The translations under genes and the position numbers were made by a program. This document shows, one piece after another, positions 10,538 through 22,379 of a stretch of 64,000 bases of DNA. Position 1 is the first letter of the stretch; every line of letters begins with the position of its first letter. A model generated the notes under the pieces. It was not told the DNA's origin, did no database searches, and saw only the letters and a program-made list of their open reading frames with translations. The DNA is from Combretum micranthum (lineage: Eukaryota; Streptophyta; Magnoliopsida; Myrtales; Combretaceae): positions 372,001-436,000 of the forward strand of contig JAMXBD010000961.1 in the NCBI GenBank assembly GCA_024138025.1, read 5' to 3'.

Positions 10538-13500
10538 TATAAACCCCGGTTTTCCTAGTAACCAAGTAAACTTCGGAAATTCGAAACCAAAACCCTAAAC
10601 CGGATTAGTTTAAGCTTGGAAAGGAAACCTAGGAACCCTAGATCCGGCTTTTCTTCTATTTCAACTAATTTTTTTTTTTGTAAAATAGATTAATGTGGAA
10701 TATTGTTTCAAAGTATATTTCAAACCATAAAAAGTTCTGATTTCAAAAAATTCTCTATTCCAGGCCTTCTCGAGCTCCATTACGGAAAAGCCAGCCCCGA
10801 AACTAGAAATATAGAAAAATATATTTTGGAATACTCTTTAGAACCGAAATTTTATAAGGATTTCAAAAATATACGTGTCATAATTTTTTGGGTTATAAAA
10901 ATTACAGTTATAGCTTTTTTCCGCATTTTCTTTATTATCGGTAAAGTAAATGTCTTATCTACTATTTATTACTATTCACAAGTACAACCTATTACGCACA
11001 CAACCCATACCCTAGTCTTACATCTTACAAACACTCCATTACATTTTCTTTTCCAAGAAAAGTTTGGCTCTTAAGAATTATTACAATTTAAGATATATTA
11101 TTACATAAATTACAAATTAAAACAATTTCAAATCTCTCTCTCCATTCTCCATGTATGGCTGGCGCATTTCTCCCCCCAATTGCCCTCTATTTGTTTTATT
11201 TTTCTTCTTTTATAATATAAAACAAACCCTAAATCACTTAATATAAATAAATTTTTTCTTTTCTCTCTCTTTCATTTGTACGTCATTTGTTTCAAAGCTC
11301 ATAAAAACCCTCTCTTTTTCCTCCTTGTGTCGTGAAGCTCATCCACCATCACACACACACACACACAAAAGCTTCATTTCTTCTTCATTTCTCATCTATT
11401 TCAAGCTTTAAGTGACGAATCTTAAGCCCTTCTACCATTTAATCTTGTAATGGCAAGATTATTCATGGGTATTTTCACTTTAGGTCCCCATGAGCACTTG
11501 CTAGGGATGGGAAAATACTAATACATGAATATCAAGCCATCACAAGAGTGGATCTTGTGTTTGATTAAGTTTTGTTGAAATATCTCCATGTTCATGCATG
11601 TAGAAGTAGAGTAAAGTAGATATCTAGCATAAAAATCCATGTTCATGCTTTAAAACTTTATTTCATACATCATAAGTAGTAGATCTAGCTTTTAGATGCT
11701 TATACCATACTTGACATTGATGATCTCATGGATAACTTATGTTTTCATGCATTAATGCTCATAAAGGCTTTGTTTTGTGTATATAGATGTTGTAGTTGGT
11801 AGATCCTTAGGCAAATAAAACAAGGAACTTACAAAGGAAAAGTTTTTGTTTGAAATGTTCAAAGACAAATTCGTATGATTTTAAAGCCCTATTTTCAAGA
11901 CGCTTTTATTAACTCTAAAACTCATGTTTTATGTGAAAAATGAAGGATATTGGTAATTGATATTATTGAGTAATGATTCTTATAAGTTGAAATGAGTTTT
12001 GATGAGATTAATGTGTAAAACAAAGGGTAGAAACAATATATAAAATGTTGAGTTACTACTCAATTTAGAAAATTCGTAATTTTGGAGTAATGCCATGAAA
12101 ACACCTATTTTTTAACTCAAAATGAAAGTTTTGTGTAATAAATGAAGTCCTTAAGGAATAGGTATAGTAAAGCCTTAAATTTTAATGCATTAAATAAGTT
12201 CTTCCCAAAAGAATCACTCAAAAATTTAATTTCTAAAAATTCGGATTTTTGAATAAATCCTATTTGAAAATATATTTACAAAGTATAAAATGCAAATTTT
12301 TATGTAGAAACGAAGGATTAAGTAATAGGTATAATGAAGATTCAATTTGGACAAAGATAATTTGATTTTCTTAAGAAAACAAATCCAAAACAAAGGGCAT
12401 GGTCAAAGTTAAGAAACTAGTTCTCTTGAAAGTAAATAGTCATGGAGTCTTACAAATAAAAAAGTTTCTTAAATTTCCTTTTAGTGAATAATTTCAAGAG
12501 CATTCATGCATCAAGTTCATAACATGCCATTCATGATAGGAAATTATCAATATCTCATGTATGGTTGATCTAATGTTAGGAACATCACAAATATTCACAA
12601 AACCATTTTTCGAAATTGGAAATTTCGACTAATCATAACTGATCAGATTATTTCATGACCTAAACATTTTCAAACTTGAAAATAATGTTAGGAATAGATA
12701 GATCTTTCGAATTAGATAGAAATCGATATATAATATGCTTAATTCCTAGTTAAAATGAGTTAGATATGGTCATTTGAAGTTAGGACTATAATTTATACGA
12801 AAATTGACGAACTTAGTAAATAGAATTGTTAAGTTAATGAAACCTTATAAGAAATGCTCATTCCGGGTATTCCTTGTACTTAGGTGATTTGGAGGACTGA
12901 TTTCCACTCCTTAAGGACTACTAAGACTAGTGGATTTCTCTCCATGGCCGAGTGGGTTCATTTCTTAAATAGTTGTACTTATGTATGTGCTTGTAATTGT
13001 AGTGGCATTAGAATTAGGGAAAGATAAAACTATGATGAGTTGTGATTTAATCTTGGTTGAATGAATAATGAGTATATCGAGACGAGACTTGTTGTAAAAT
13101 CATTGTATGAGCTAGTATAGACTTGGATTGTCTGAAATTCTCCATGGTCGCATTTAATCTACATAATTAACATACCACGATTATATGAATAAACTGTACA
13201 TGCATATCACGTAGTGAGTCACATTGCATCAGCTAATATACCTTTGGTGGGATAAAAGTACATTAGTGGAAGGCGAGAGGGCTTATGTTAACATTAAGGA
13301 TGCGAGATCGCTTAAGTTAATGGATGTGGGGTAGGCACATAAAACTACTACAATATAACAACAAAGGTTGTATAACTAAGAGAAAGAGATCGGGATTATG
13401 GTTGCATGACTTATGGACGACCCCACTCAAAATTGGAATTTATGGTTGCATGTCTTATGGACCATCCTAACCCCGAATGAAGGGCATAAATCCATTCATG

Positions 13501-14079
13501 TATGGCTACAGGAAAGCCATATGCTTGTATGCTCATGTGTTTGTACATTTCATATGGTTGCTAATAATTTGTCTGTTATATATTGTTGTTGAGTATTAAA
13601 TATTTGGAAATGAATCTCACTAAGCCTGTTAGCTTACACCCCGATAGTTTTGTTGTGGTATTCCCATTTTTTGTTGTTCCGAGAAAACACTTTTCACAGG
13701 GTTATCTTTTGGATGGAGGAGCTTTTGAAGAAATCGAGACCTAGACAGAGGCGTGGACTTCTAGGAAAATCTCTTTAACATAAACCCTAACGTTTGTAGT
13801 ATGGTTTTAGACTGGATAGACTTCTGTTATTATTTTGGCGGGGGTATGCCCCCTTGACTTTTGTAAAGACTTAACTTATTTATCTTGTTGTGATTTCTAT
13901 TCTTAATGCTAATGTATGCCTTCTTAAGTCTATTCAATTCAAAGTGTGATCCTAAAAATTGTGCAATTACACTTTACACCCGATATGTAAAGTTATGGGA
14001 TGACTAAGGATGTCATACTTAAGTTTAAATATTGAGTGTGGTGGACTGTCGCGTTTTGGGTACCATTTGGGGCATGATA
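10538..14079 (+). mobile_element. Solo LTR Z1 (Z chromovirus family)
   Basis: A 3,542-bp LTR with perfect 5-bp TSD CTCAC (10,533-10,537 and 14,080-14,084). It is the reverse complement of the same LTR family as D (26,185-29,684): for example, the run CGCGACAGTCC with CACACTCAATATT near its 14.05-kb end. Coding orientation is plus. The ends read TATAAACCCC and GGGGCATGATA, so TG...CA has decayed to TA...TA, consistent with C-to-T changes at methylated cytosines. A TATA-like TATAATATAAAAC lies at about 11,211. No internal domains, so it is a solo LTR left by LTR-LTR recombination. The open frame at 10,703-11,074 is not a gene. Confidence 0.85.
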
Positions 14080-14084
14080 CTCAC

Positions 14085-14321
14085 TTTTTCTCTATTATCT
14101 ATCCATACAAAGTTAGCAAAACAAAGAAAAAACAAAAGCTAAAACTAAGGTTAAGGCTAAGTATACACATGTTTTCAAGGTAAACTAAGGATATACTTTT
14201 GTTAATTCAACAGTAGGCTTAGGGCTTTGCTTCACTAAGTCCTTATCATGTGATTTCTTTAACAAACTCCAAGAGTTGTTTGCTTAGTATAGTTGTACTA
14301 TCAAACTCACAAAGATAAGCT
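14085..14321. repeat. Continuation of 'GCACCTA' repeat after Z1
   Basis: After removal of Z1 this joins to 10,411-10,532. AT-rich, no ORF. It ends where homology to the D LTR begins (shared AAAACATGATTTTTCTAACTT at 14,322 and 27,604). Confidence 0.4.
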
Positions 14322-15319
14322 AAAACATGATTTTTCTAACTTATATCAACAAAAAATTCCATTAACTTTGTATGCAAAAGTTAATGGTGTTGTTAATGAT
14401 TATTTTTCGTAAAAAAATTTATCTTATGGTGTTGAACACAAAATCTTAACAATTTTTTTACGTGATTTGGAGGAACTTTATAACTTCTTAGATTATTGTA
14501 AATGATTATATTCTTATTTTGTTTTGCCAATTTCTTTTCCAAAACAAATAAATTTTCTCTTAGCTTTGGTCTTCTATAAATTTTGCTTCTAGTGATAAAA
14601 ATGAAGTTTCCAAAAAATTTTATTAAATTGTTGATAATATCCATTGTTTTTTTAACTTATCTTGTTTATATTCTTTTTATCTCTTTGAAAATGGGTTTAT
14701 CATTTAGAAGCTTGTCAACCTTTATTTTTCTAAGTGAGTTTATAAATTAGTGAGTTGATTTTATCTTAACTTTGAAAACTAGTCTAGTTTTTTGTTTTTA
14801 TTTTAAAGTTGGGTAAAAGTATTATAAGTAATCTTTTTAAGAAAAAATTCGTTTATCAAAGACCTATTAAGCCTAAGTTTTAATAAATTCATATGACTTA
14901 TTACAAAAAGAAAAGTTTAGTTCATTAATTAATCCCTTGATAACATCATCTTTTATTGCCATTTCAAAAAACCTTAAGGAGCTTGAAAAGAAGTTGAAAA
15001 ATAATTTTCCTATGTGTTTGATAACAAAATCTTGATTTAGTGACAATGATATATATATTAAAAGAATTTAGTTTCATTTTTTCTTTATTAAAGAAAATTT
15101 CTCTTTATTTTTGGTTGAGACAATAACATTATCATGATGCATGTGCATGAGTATGTAGTATGAAAAAGGTGAAAATATAGAAAAGATATAAGAAGCAAAA
15201 TGATAAGCAAGATAGTAAGATCAAGTATAGGGAACCTTAGCTTCATCAAGGTATCCCGGTCAAGTATTGGGAGCCTTAACTTCATTAAAGCAACTCAGGA
15301 CTAAGAATAGACTAGTCCC

Positions 15320-15350
<31 letters not shown>

Positions 15351-16489
15351 AAAGCACTGATCAGAGCAATAATAATAAGCTTGTTAGAGAGTTAATGAGT
15401 ATTTAGGCTTTAAGAAATATATAGATATACATATAGATAATAATATAATACAAAGTTAAGTTAGGAGCATAATAACAATAATAATGAAATAACATCATAA
15501 TAATAACAAGATAACAAAAATCGGCATTCTTAGCATGCACAAGAATAAAACATGCACATATTGTTACTTCTACAACTCATATGAGTTTTTGAGAAACAAC
15601 ATCATAGTCATGCTAAGTTACATGACATGGAAAATAAATGGTAAAAATATATATGCAATAATATTTACCTAAGGTGGAAATATGGGAGTGGTAGTTTAAG
15701 AGAGGTTTTGGATAGTATGTATATGTAAAAAGAATGTAGGAAATTGCTAGTAATGAAAAGAAAAGAGTTTTTTGGGAAAGAGGATTTGTGGAGTGAATTT
15801 GAGAAAGTTTTGGTAAGGTAAATGAATATGTGAAAGAAATGGGGAGAGATGGGGTATTTATAGAGTTTTAAGGAGTGAAAATTCTGTGATTAAGATAAAT
15901 TGAAAAAGGAAAAAAACTGTGTGTATATGTGTGTAAGGGAAATAGAGTGAGTTTTGTTTTGGTTTTTATTTTTATTGATTAAAAGTAATAATTTGTAAAA
16001 ATAGGTGTAGAAAAAGTAGAAATAGGTATAGTAGTAAATAGTGTAGAATAGTACTATGAATAGTAGATAAGACAAATTAATACCACTAGTAAAGAAAATA
16101 CGCGTAATTAAGTTGTATCTGATATTTTTAGTTACCGAAAAATTATAAAACTAATATTTTTGAAATCCTTGTATTTTTATGAATCTATCGATTTTATCGG
16201 AATATTTTTTTATAGTTGGGTATGTCGGGCCATGGTCTTCAAAAATTGATCCTGTTTTTATTCGAAACATACTAAAAATTAACAAATACGACATTTTTAG
16301 GCTTCCTTATATTATTATGAACTATTATTTATCATTATCTCAATTTCGTTGTTTTGGGTTTAAGATCGCGGGATTGTCGGATCTAATTCTACTAGGTTTT
16401 ATTATAGGTTTGTTGACTTTAGGGTTTCATGTTGCCTTCCAATTTAAAGTTTAAGCATAAATCGTATTATAAAATCTAGGAGATTAATA
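14322..16489 (-). mobile_element. 3' LTR of chromovirus D, truncated
   Basis: Matches 27,604-29,684 of the 5' LTR of D. Only the element-proximal ~2.17 kb remains; about 1.4 kb at the outer end is missing. The inner edge is AGATTAATA at 16,489 next to the polypurine tract. It carries a ~23-bp poly-A-rich run near 15,330 and a block of about 250 bp (15,025-15,300) absent from the other copy, which in turn has its own microsatellite insertion. The truncation removes the outer TSD. Confidence 0.8.
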
Positions 16490-16505
16490 CCTACCCTCCT
16501 TAAAG
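16490..16505 (-). promoter_or_regulatory. Polypurine tract of D
   Basis: Minus strand reads TTTAAGGAGGGTAGG directly before the 3' LTR, the site of plus-strand DNA priming. It is preceded by GTTTTGAGGACAAAAC, a conserved leader to the PPT in plant chromoviruses. Confidence 0.75.
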
Positions 16506-16514
16506 AAAGTTTTG

Positions 16515-17905
16515 TCCTCAAAACTTGGCTTTCATATATGATTCTCCAAACAAACTCGGGTATCTCCTTTGAATTTCATCCTCAGCCTCCCAAGTGGCCT
16601 CCTCATGAGATTAGTTTCTCCATAACACTTTAAGATACCGAATCTCTTTGTTTTTAAGCTTTTGAACTTTGCAATCTAAAATCTATACAGGATGCTCCTC
16701 AAATGTACGGTTTTCCTTCAACTGTTTGAGTCCTAGCTCCATGATTCTGTCAGGATCTGGTACATGTTTCCTTAGTACCGAGACATGGAATATATTGTGT
16801 ATACACGACAAATTTAGTGGTAAGGCTAAGCGATAAGCCAAATCACTAATCCTTTCAAGCACTTCAAACGGTCCAATGTATCTTGGGCTTAGCTTTCCCT
16901 GTGCTCGAACACGATGTATACTCTTTATCAAGTTAACCTTCAGATACACATGGTCTTCGATTCCAAACTCAAGAACTCTTCGTTTCTAATCCGCTAAACT
17001 CTTTTGTCCGTCTTGAGCTTCTTTCATCCTTTGTTCGATAATTTAAATCTTACTTGCCGCATCTTGGATGAGATTGGGTCTAATGACCAACTTTTCCATA
17101 TCATCCCAAAACAAAGGCGATCTACACTTTCGTCCATATAAGGCTTAGTAGGGTGGCATCTTGATGGTCGAATGATAGTTGTTGTTATAAGCAAATTCAA
17201 CCAAAGGCAAGTGCACTTCCCAACTTCCTTTGAAGTCTATAACACAAGCTCAAAGCATATCTTCCAAAGTTTGGATTGTCTGTTCTGATTATCCATCAGT
17301 CTATGGTTGGTAAGCGATGCTGAAATGCAACTTAGCTCCCATATATTTCTGCAAAATTGTCCAAAACTTTGATACAAATCCGGGTCTCTAACAGGTACTA
17401 TTGTCGTCGGAACTCCATGTAGTCTCACAATCTCTCTTATGTACAACTTTGCCAACTTTTCCATTAAATAGGTCATATTAATTGGAATAAAGTGTGTCGA
17501 CTTGGTAAGTCGATCCATTATGACCCATATGGCATCATATCTAGCTGGTGTTAGGCGTAGACCATATACAAAATCTATTGTAATTTGATCCTATTTCTAT
17601 TCTGGTATGGCTAATGGTTTCAGCAATCCTTCCAGCCTTTGAAGTTCCACTTTAACTTGCTGACATATAGTACATTTCATCACGAAGTCTGCCACATCCC
17701 TCTTCATACCATTCCATCAATAGTGGCTCATGAGATCTTGATACATTTTTGTTCCATCGGGGTGCATTGTGTACCTAGATTTGTGAGCATCTTCTATAAT
17801 CTCCTTTCTCATTTCTTTGTCATTAGGGACACATAACCTTCCCTTCATCTTTACTACTTCCTCATCATCAACCTCAAAATCTATATATCTTCCCTCCTGA
17901 ACTTC
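16515..17905 (-). pseudogene. Integrase and chromodomain of chromovirus D
   Basis: Minus-strand pol end, broken by frameshifts and stops. The zinc-binding HHCC region is near 17,620-17,800 (H...H with HPDGTKMYQDL, then CTICQQVK). The core domain (17,237-17,560) keeps the first Asp in TIDFV. It has lost the second: the expected SDRDP reads PVRDP, Val for the catalytic Asp. The C-terminal GPF motif (PRYIGPFEVLERI) lies in 16,683-16,949. A chromodomain follows (VLWRN, EEATWEAE, RRYPSLF) at 16,515-16,680, which places D in the chromoviruses, Tekay/Del-like. Integrase inserts the cDNA and the chromodomain directs targeting; this copy cannot work. Confidence 0.85.
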
Positions 17906-18374
17906 TTATTTTATCCTTTGGATCACCTCATCATATCGTTGAGCTTCCTTGATCCTCTCTATCAAAGTTGACTCCATAACCAAGTATGAAATCTCCACTT
18001 CTACATCTTGTTTAATGAATTCAATGCTTAACCTTTCAAATTCTTTAGCCAATTCCTTCTTATCGGTAAGTAACGTAGCTAATTCTCCACAGTTCTTTCG
18101 ACTTAATGCATCAACTAAAACATTTACTCTTCCCGAGCAATAATTAATGCCAAGGTCATAATCCTTTATTAGCTCCAATCATCTTCTCTGTCGCATGTTC
18201 AACTCTTTCTATGTGAACAAGTACTTAAGGCTCTTGTGGTCCGTATAAATCACACACCTTTGTCTATAAAGATAGTGTCTCCACAACTTAAGTACAAACA
18301 CTACAATAGCTAGCTCGAGATCATGGGTCGGATAATTTTGCTCATGCGGTCGTAATTAGCACGAAGCATAGGCA
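17906..18374 (-). pseudogene. RNase H C-terminal part of D
   Basis: Minus strand, open at 17,906-18,178: [17 protein letters not shown] sequence, then the GRVNVLVDALSRK motif that ends plant gypsy RNase H (usually [13 protein letters not shown]), then the linker to integrase. Upstream, 18,180-18,370 still reads as RNase H core with frameshifts. The domain is split from RT by element K. Confidence 0.8.
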
Positions 18375-18379
18375 ATTAC

Positions 18380-19033
18380 TGATGTGCCTAAAAATAGGCA
18401 ATGACTCAAATACAAAGATAATTTTTTTTTGGTGTTTTGAAATTTAATTTAATGAAAAGAAAAGATATGAATAGCACCAATTAATGAATATAACTCACCA
18501 CTAATGATCCGAACTACGCTCCTCTTAAATTGATATGACTCATAATTTATTAATAACGGTGTGTTTGCCACAATTCTTAATCCGATTGATAAGAACAAAG
18601 AAGAACTCGCCACAACTCAATGAGTTGATAAGAGAAACAAGAGTAAATACTCTCAAAGGTTTCAATAACATCCAAAAACTGATGAGTCTCAATATAAAGG
18701 GGTATTTATAATAGTTTCTCAAAAGACCTAATTAATTACAATAATGACTAAAAAGATAATAAAGACTAATAACTTTGAAAATAAGAACCTAATTAATGAC
18801 AAAAGGACTAATTACTAAATATGATAATAAGACTAATAGATATGACAAAAGGACTTTCTATATCTAATTATCTTTATTTGAAGGAATCTACTAACATTAA
18901 AGACTAATAAATATGAAATTAAAGATTAATAAAGACTAAAAACTAAAAGACATCATGACATGAGGAGAAGGTTGTTGGCCTTTCATTTGCTTCAACTACT
19001 GCATCTCAATTAATGGTAAATTGATGCACATCA
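18380..19033 (-). repeat. 3' LTR of element K
   Basis: 654 bp, TGATGTGCC...CACATCA on the plus strand. It is closely similar to 20,071-20,701 over its full length, with a few substitutions and a ~20-bp insertion near 18,900. The left flank is ATTAC (18,375-18,379). Confidence 0.9.
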
Positions 19034-19209
19034 TTCTTGCAGGCTTGTTGAATATTTGTCCTCAAATCTTGGTGGAAAATACATCCACCTAGGTCCAATA
19101 CGAACTTGTAGAACTTAAACAAAATTAAGTAAAAATTCCAAAACACAATTAGTTCATGTGTAGCCTTTAAGGATGGTTCCACAACTTCTTTTTGAAACAA
19201 CAACTCCCA

Positions 19210-20025
19210 TCACAATATAGCATCAAGTCCCAGTGCCTTTGACCATAAGATACCATGTCTATCATCTATAATAATAATTCTTCCAAGCATGTCCAACCAT
19301 TCATCATGAACTTGATCAATTGAATTCTTAGAAATGCTATGACAAGTATTTAGCAAATGTAACTCTTGTATCATTAAGAGCTTTAGATTCCTGCACTTAT
19401 CATCCTGGGAGTAAACCATTTCAAACCCCTTGTCATTCGGTGAGTCAACAACATGTCTATCATGCTCCATACCTCCAAGTGTGAGTGAAAGTGGTTCTAA
19501 ATCAAGTACACAAATATTAAGAGACGATTCTAACTCAATTTCACTTTGTACAGTCTTTGTAACATCGATCTCTTTTACATCATCCACAACAGTTGCACTC
19601 TCATCAATTTCATCTTCTTCAACAATTATAGGAACTCCATCAACAAGGCTAACATCATATTCGTTTGGACATTAAATTTCAAGATGTTTGCGACTTAGGT
19701 ATCTTTTACATTTGAGTTTTCAATTATCATCATCACCTGTCTCAATAGATTGAGGTACTGCCTGGGGATTAATCCATGGTGGTGGTGGTGCTTGTGGATT
19801 AACTCCTTGCTGTTGAAATACCGCAATTCGCCCTACTTGCATGGTTAGATTAGCCATCATGGTACATAATTCTTGCATTTGTTCTTCTATGGATCTCCCA
19901 TCACCTGCAATGCGACGATCCTGACCTCTACCAACTTGACTATTGTCAATATTCCAATATTTGCATTCAAACTGTTGTTTGACATGGTTCTCAATTAACC
20001 TAATTCCATAAATAATCAAAATCAC
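19210..20025 (-). pseudogene. Internal ORFs of element K (gag-like?)
   Basis: Two minus-strand open stretches in order from the PBS. The first (20,025-19,720, ~101 aa) has a basic region and then EEQMQELCTMMANLTMQVG, resembling the helix at the start of plant gypsy gag, followed by a Pro/Gln-rich segment with PPPPW. The second (from ~19,672 if read back to the stop, to 19,210) is acidic, with EEDEIDE, and has no recognised domain. Stops separate them. A gag-derived or chimeric protein is the best guess, and I do not recognise a family for the second part. Confidence 0.5.
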
Positions 20026-20070
20026 AAAAGAAACCTTAACTCGAAACCTAGAGCTCTGATACCAAAATTA

Positions 20071-20701
20071 TGATGTGCCTAAAAATAGGCAACAACTCAA
20101 ATGCAAAGATAATTTTTTTTTTTGTGTTTTGAAATTTAATTTAACGAAAAGAAAGGATATGAATGACACCAATTAACGGATATAACTCATCGCTAAAGAT
20201 CCAAACTACGCTACTCATAAATTGATATGACTCACAATTTAGTAATAACGGTGTGTTTGCCACAATTGTTAATCCGATTGATAAGAACAAAGAAGAATTC
20301 GTCACAACTCAATGAGTTGATAAGAGAAAACAAGAGTAAATAATCTAAAAGGTTTCAATAACATCTAAAAACTGATGAGTCTTAATATAAAGGGGTATTT
20401 ATAATAGTTCCCCAAAAGACCTAATTAATGACAATAATGACTAAAAAGATAATAAAGACTAACAACTATGAAAATAAGAACCTAATTAATGACATAAGGA
20501 CTAATTACTAAATATGATAATAAGACTAATAGATATGACAAAAGACTTTCTATATCTAATTATCTTAATTTGAAAGGAATCTACTGACATAACAAATTAA
20601 TAAACACTAAAAACTAAAAGACATCATGACATGAGGAGAAGGTTGTTGGCCTTTCATCTGCTTCAACTACTGCTCAATTAATGGTAAATTGATATACGTC
20701 A
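20071..20701 (-). repeat. 5' LTR of element K
   Basis: 631 bp, TGATGTGCC...ATACGTCA, adjoining the PBS. Nearly identical to the 3' copy. The right flank is ATTAC (20,702-20,706). Confidence 0.9.
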
Positions 20702-20706
20702 ATTAC

Positions 20707-21569
20707 TTTCCTATCTTGCATCAAGACTCATCCAAGACCATTTCTTAAAGTGTCACTATGTACTTTATAAAGCTTTTTTGGATTCAATAACACCAAGATC
20801 GGTGCAGAAACTAACTGTTGCTTAAGCTCATGAAAACTTTGGTCTCTTTTATCTATCCATACAAACTTTTCATTCTTTTGGGTTAATTGAGTCAACGGTC
20901 TGGCTATTTTGGAAAAATCCTTCACAAACTTTCGATAATAACCAGCTAAACCCAAGAAACTCCTTGCTTCCATTATAGTCCTTAGTAGTTTCCAATCTAC
21001 TATCGTTTTGATCTTTTCCGGGTCTATAGATATTCCTTCCTTTGACACCACATGACCCAAGAAAGAAATTCGATCCAACCAAAAATCACACTTTGACAAT
21101 TTGGCATACAACTTATGTTCCCTCAATATATGCAATGCCATTCGTAGGTACTCCTTATGTTGCTCATGCGTCTTCGAGTAGACAAGGATATCATCAATGA
21201 ACACTATAACACTTGTCTAGCAAAGGCTTGTACACTCAATTCACTAGAGCCATAAAAGCAGCTGGTGCATTTGTCAATCCGAAGGGCATCACTAAAAACT
21301 CGTAATGTCCATATCTTATCCGAAATGCCGTCTTCGATACATCTTTAGGTTTGATCCTTAGCTAGTGATATCTTGAACGCAAGTCAATGCGTGAGAACAG
21401 ACTTACTTCTTGCAATTGATCAAAGAGATCATCAATTCACGGCAACGGATACTTATTCTTAATGGTAACTTTATTGAGTTCTCGATAATCGATATAGTCT
21501 CATAGATCCATCCTTCTTCTTCACAAACAATAGCAGAGCTCCCCAAAGTGAGACACTTAGTCTAACAAA
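20707..21569 (-). pseudogene. Reverse transcriptase of chromovirus D
   Basis: Minus strand. The open part 20,728-21,204 begins at the catalytic motif FIDDILVYS and continues through [16 protein letters not shown] and [12 protein letters not shown] into the RT-RNase H connection. The N-terminal half (21,210-21,569) keeps recognisable blocks such as [12 protein letters not shown] sequence, but it is broken by stops and a small deletion before FIDD. The polymerase DD pair is intact; the protein is not. Confidence 0.85.
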
Positions 21570-22270
21570 TCATTGGTTTAGCAACTCTTGTAGCTGCTTC
21601 TTTGGTCCTTTGAGCTCAACGGGTGCCATACAATAGGGTGCCTTTAATATTAGCTCCATGTTTGTCATCAACTCGATCTCAAAGTTGATTTCTCTCTTTG
21701 GGGCCAATCCAGGTAACTCCTTTGGAAAAACATCCAGGAACTCATTGACAATAGGAATGTTCTCTAAAATAGGCTCTTCCTTCTCCACTTCCGTGTTACC
21801 ATTATAACTATCAACTCCATCTTCCACTTCCTCCATCAACTCAAACAAGTATAATTCCTTTCCTCTTAAGATCATAGACTCTCCAACAAACGTTATTCTT
21901 TCTCCTCCTTGTTCTAAAAATTCCACTTTCTTATTTCGACAATCAATCTTAGCCTAAGTAAGAGACAACCAACTCATACCCTGGATCACTTCATACTTAC
22001 TCATTTCCATCACTATGAAATCACAGGTGGAAAGACGTCCTTGTATTGTCGACGAGCAATTCTTTAGCATCTACTTCATCATAACAACACTTCCCATGGG
22101 GGCTTTTATCTTAAAACAAGACGCGGTTGTGGTTATAGGTAATCTGGTTTCCTTAACTAAGCTAGGCGTGATAAAAGGATGAGTTACTCCATAATCAAAA
22201 AGGGCATAAGCATTTTGATGAGCTACTCGTATATTTCCTGCGTTTTTAACACGGGGGATTACTAATTTCC
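21570..22270 (-). pseudogene. Protease and linker of chromovirus D
   Basis: 21,570-21,926 is open and encodes the protease-RT linker, with FLDVFPKELPGL and the APYCMAPVEL block before RT. The protease itself (about 21,940-22,260) has its active site as LFDYGVTHPF, where the family has DSGATHSF, so Ser is replaced by Tyr in the catalytic D-S/T-G triplet. Several stops follow. Retroviral-type aspartic protease that would have cut Gag-Pol; inactive here. Confidence 0.8.
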
Positions 22271-22379
22271 TATTCTAAGATTCTATTTATTCAAAAATCT
22301 ATACCTTATATACCAATTCTTATTGCATGAAAGAAAGGAACAAAACAACTTAGAGGTTCAAGACTAATCTGTGACCAGA

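Larger units (their letters stand above)
18380..20701 (-). mobile_element. Element K: compact non-autonomous LTR retrotransposon
   Basis: A complete 2,322-bp element: two ~640-bp LTRs, perfect 5-bp TSD ATTAC (18,375-18,379 and 20,702-20,706), and an initiator-Met PBS at 20,053-20,064 three to six bases from the LTR. The ~1-kb interior has no protease, RT, RNase H or integrase. It inserted into the RT-RNase H junction of D, so it is younger than D. Its mobilisation must have depended on enzymes of another element, and the gypsy-type PBS suggests a gypsy partner. Confidence 0.9.

Noticed and set aside
10703..11074. 123-aa plus-strand open frame
   Set aside because: Inside the Z1 LTR and not conserved in frame in the D or Z4 LTR copies.
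20053..20064. tRNA-like TGGTATCAGAGC sequences as tRNA genes
   Set aside because: They are only 12-14 bp, always next to LTR edges, and have no surrounding tRNA arms. They are primer-binding sites.
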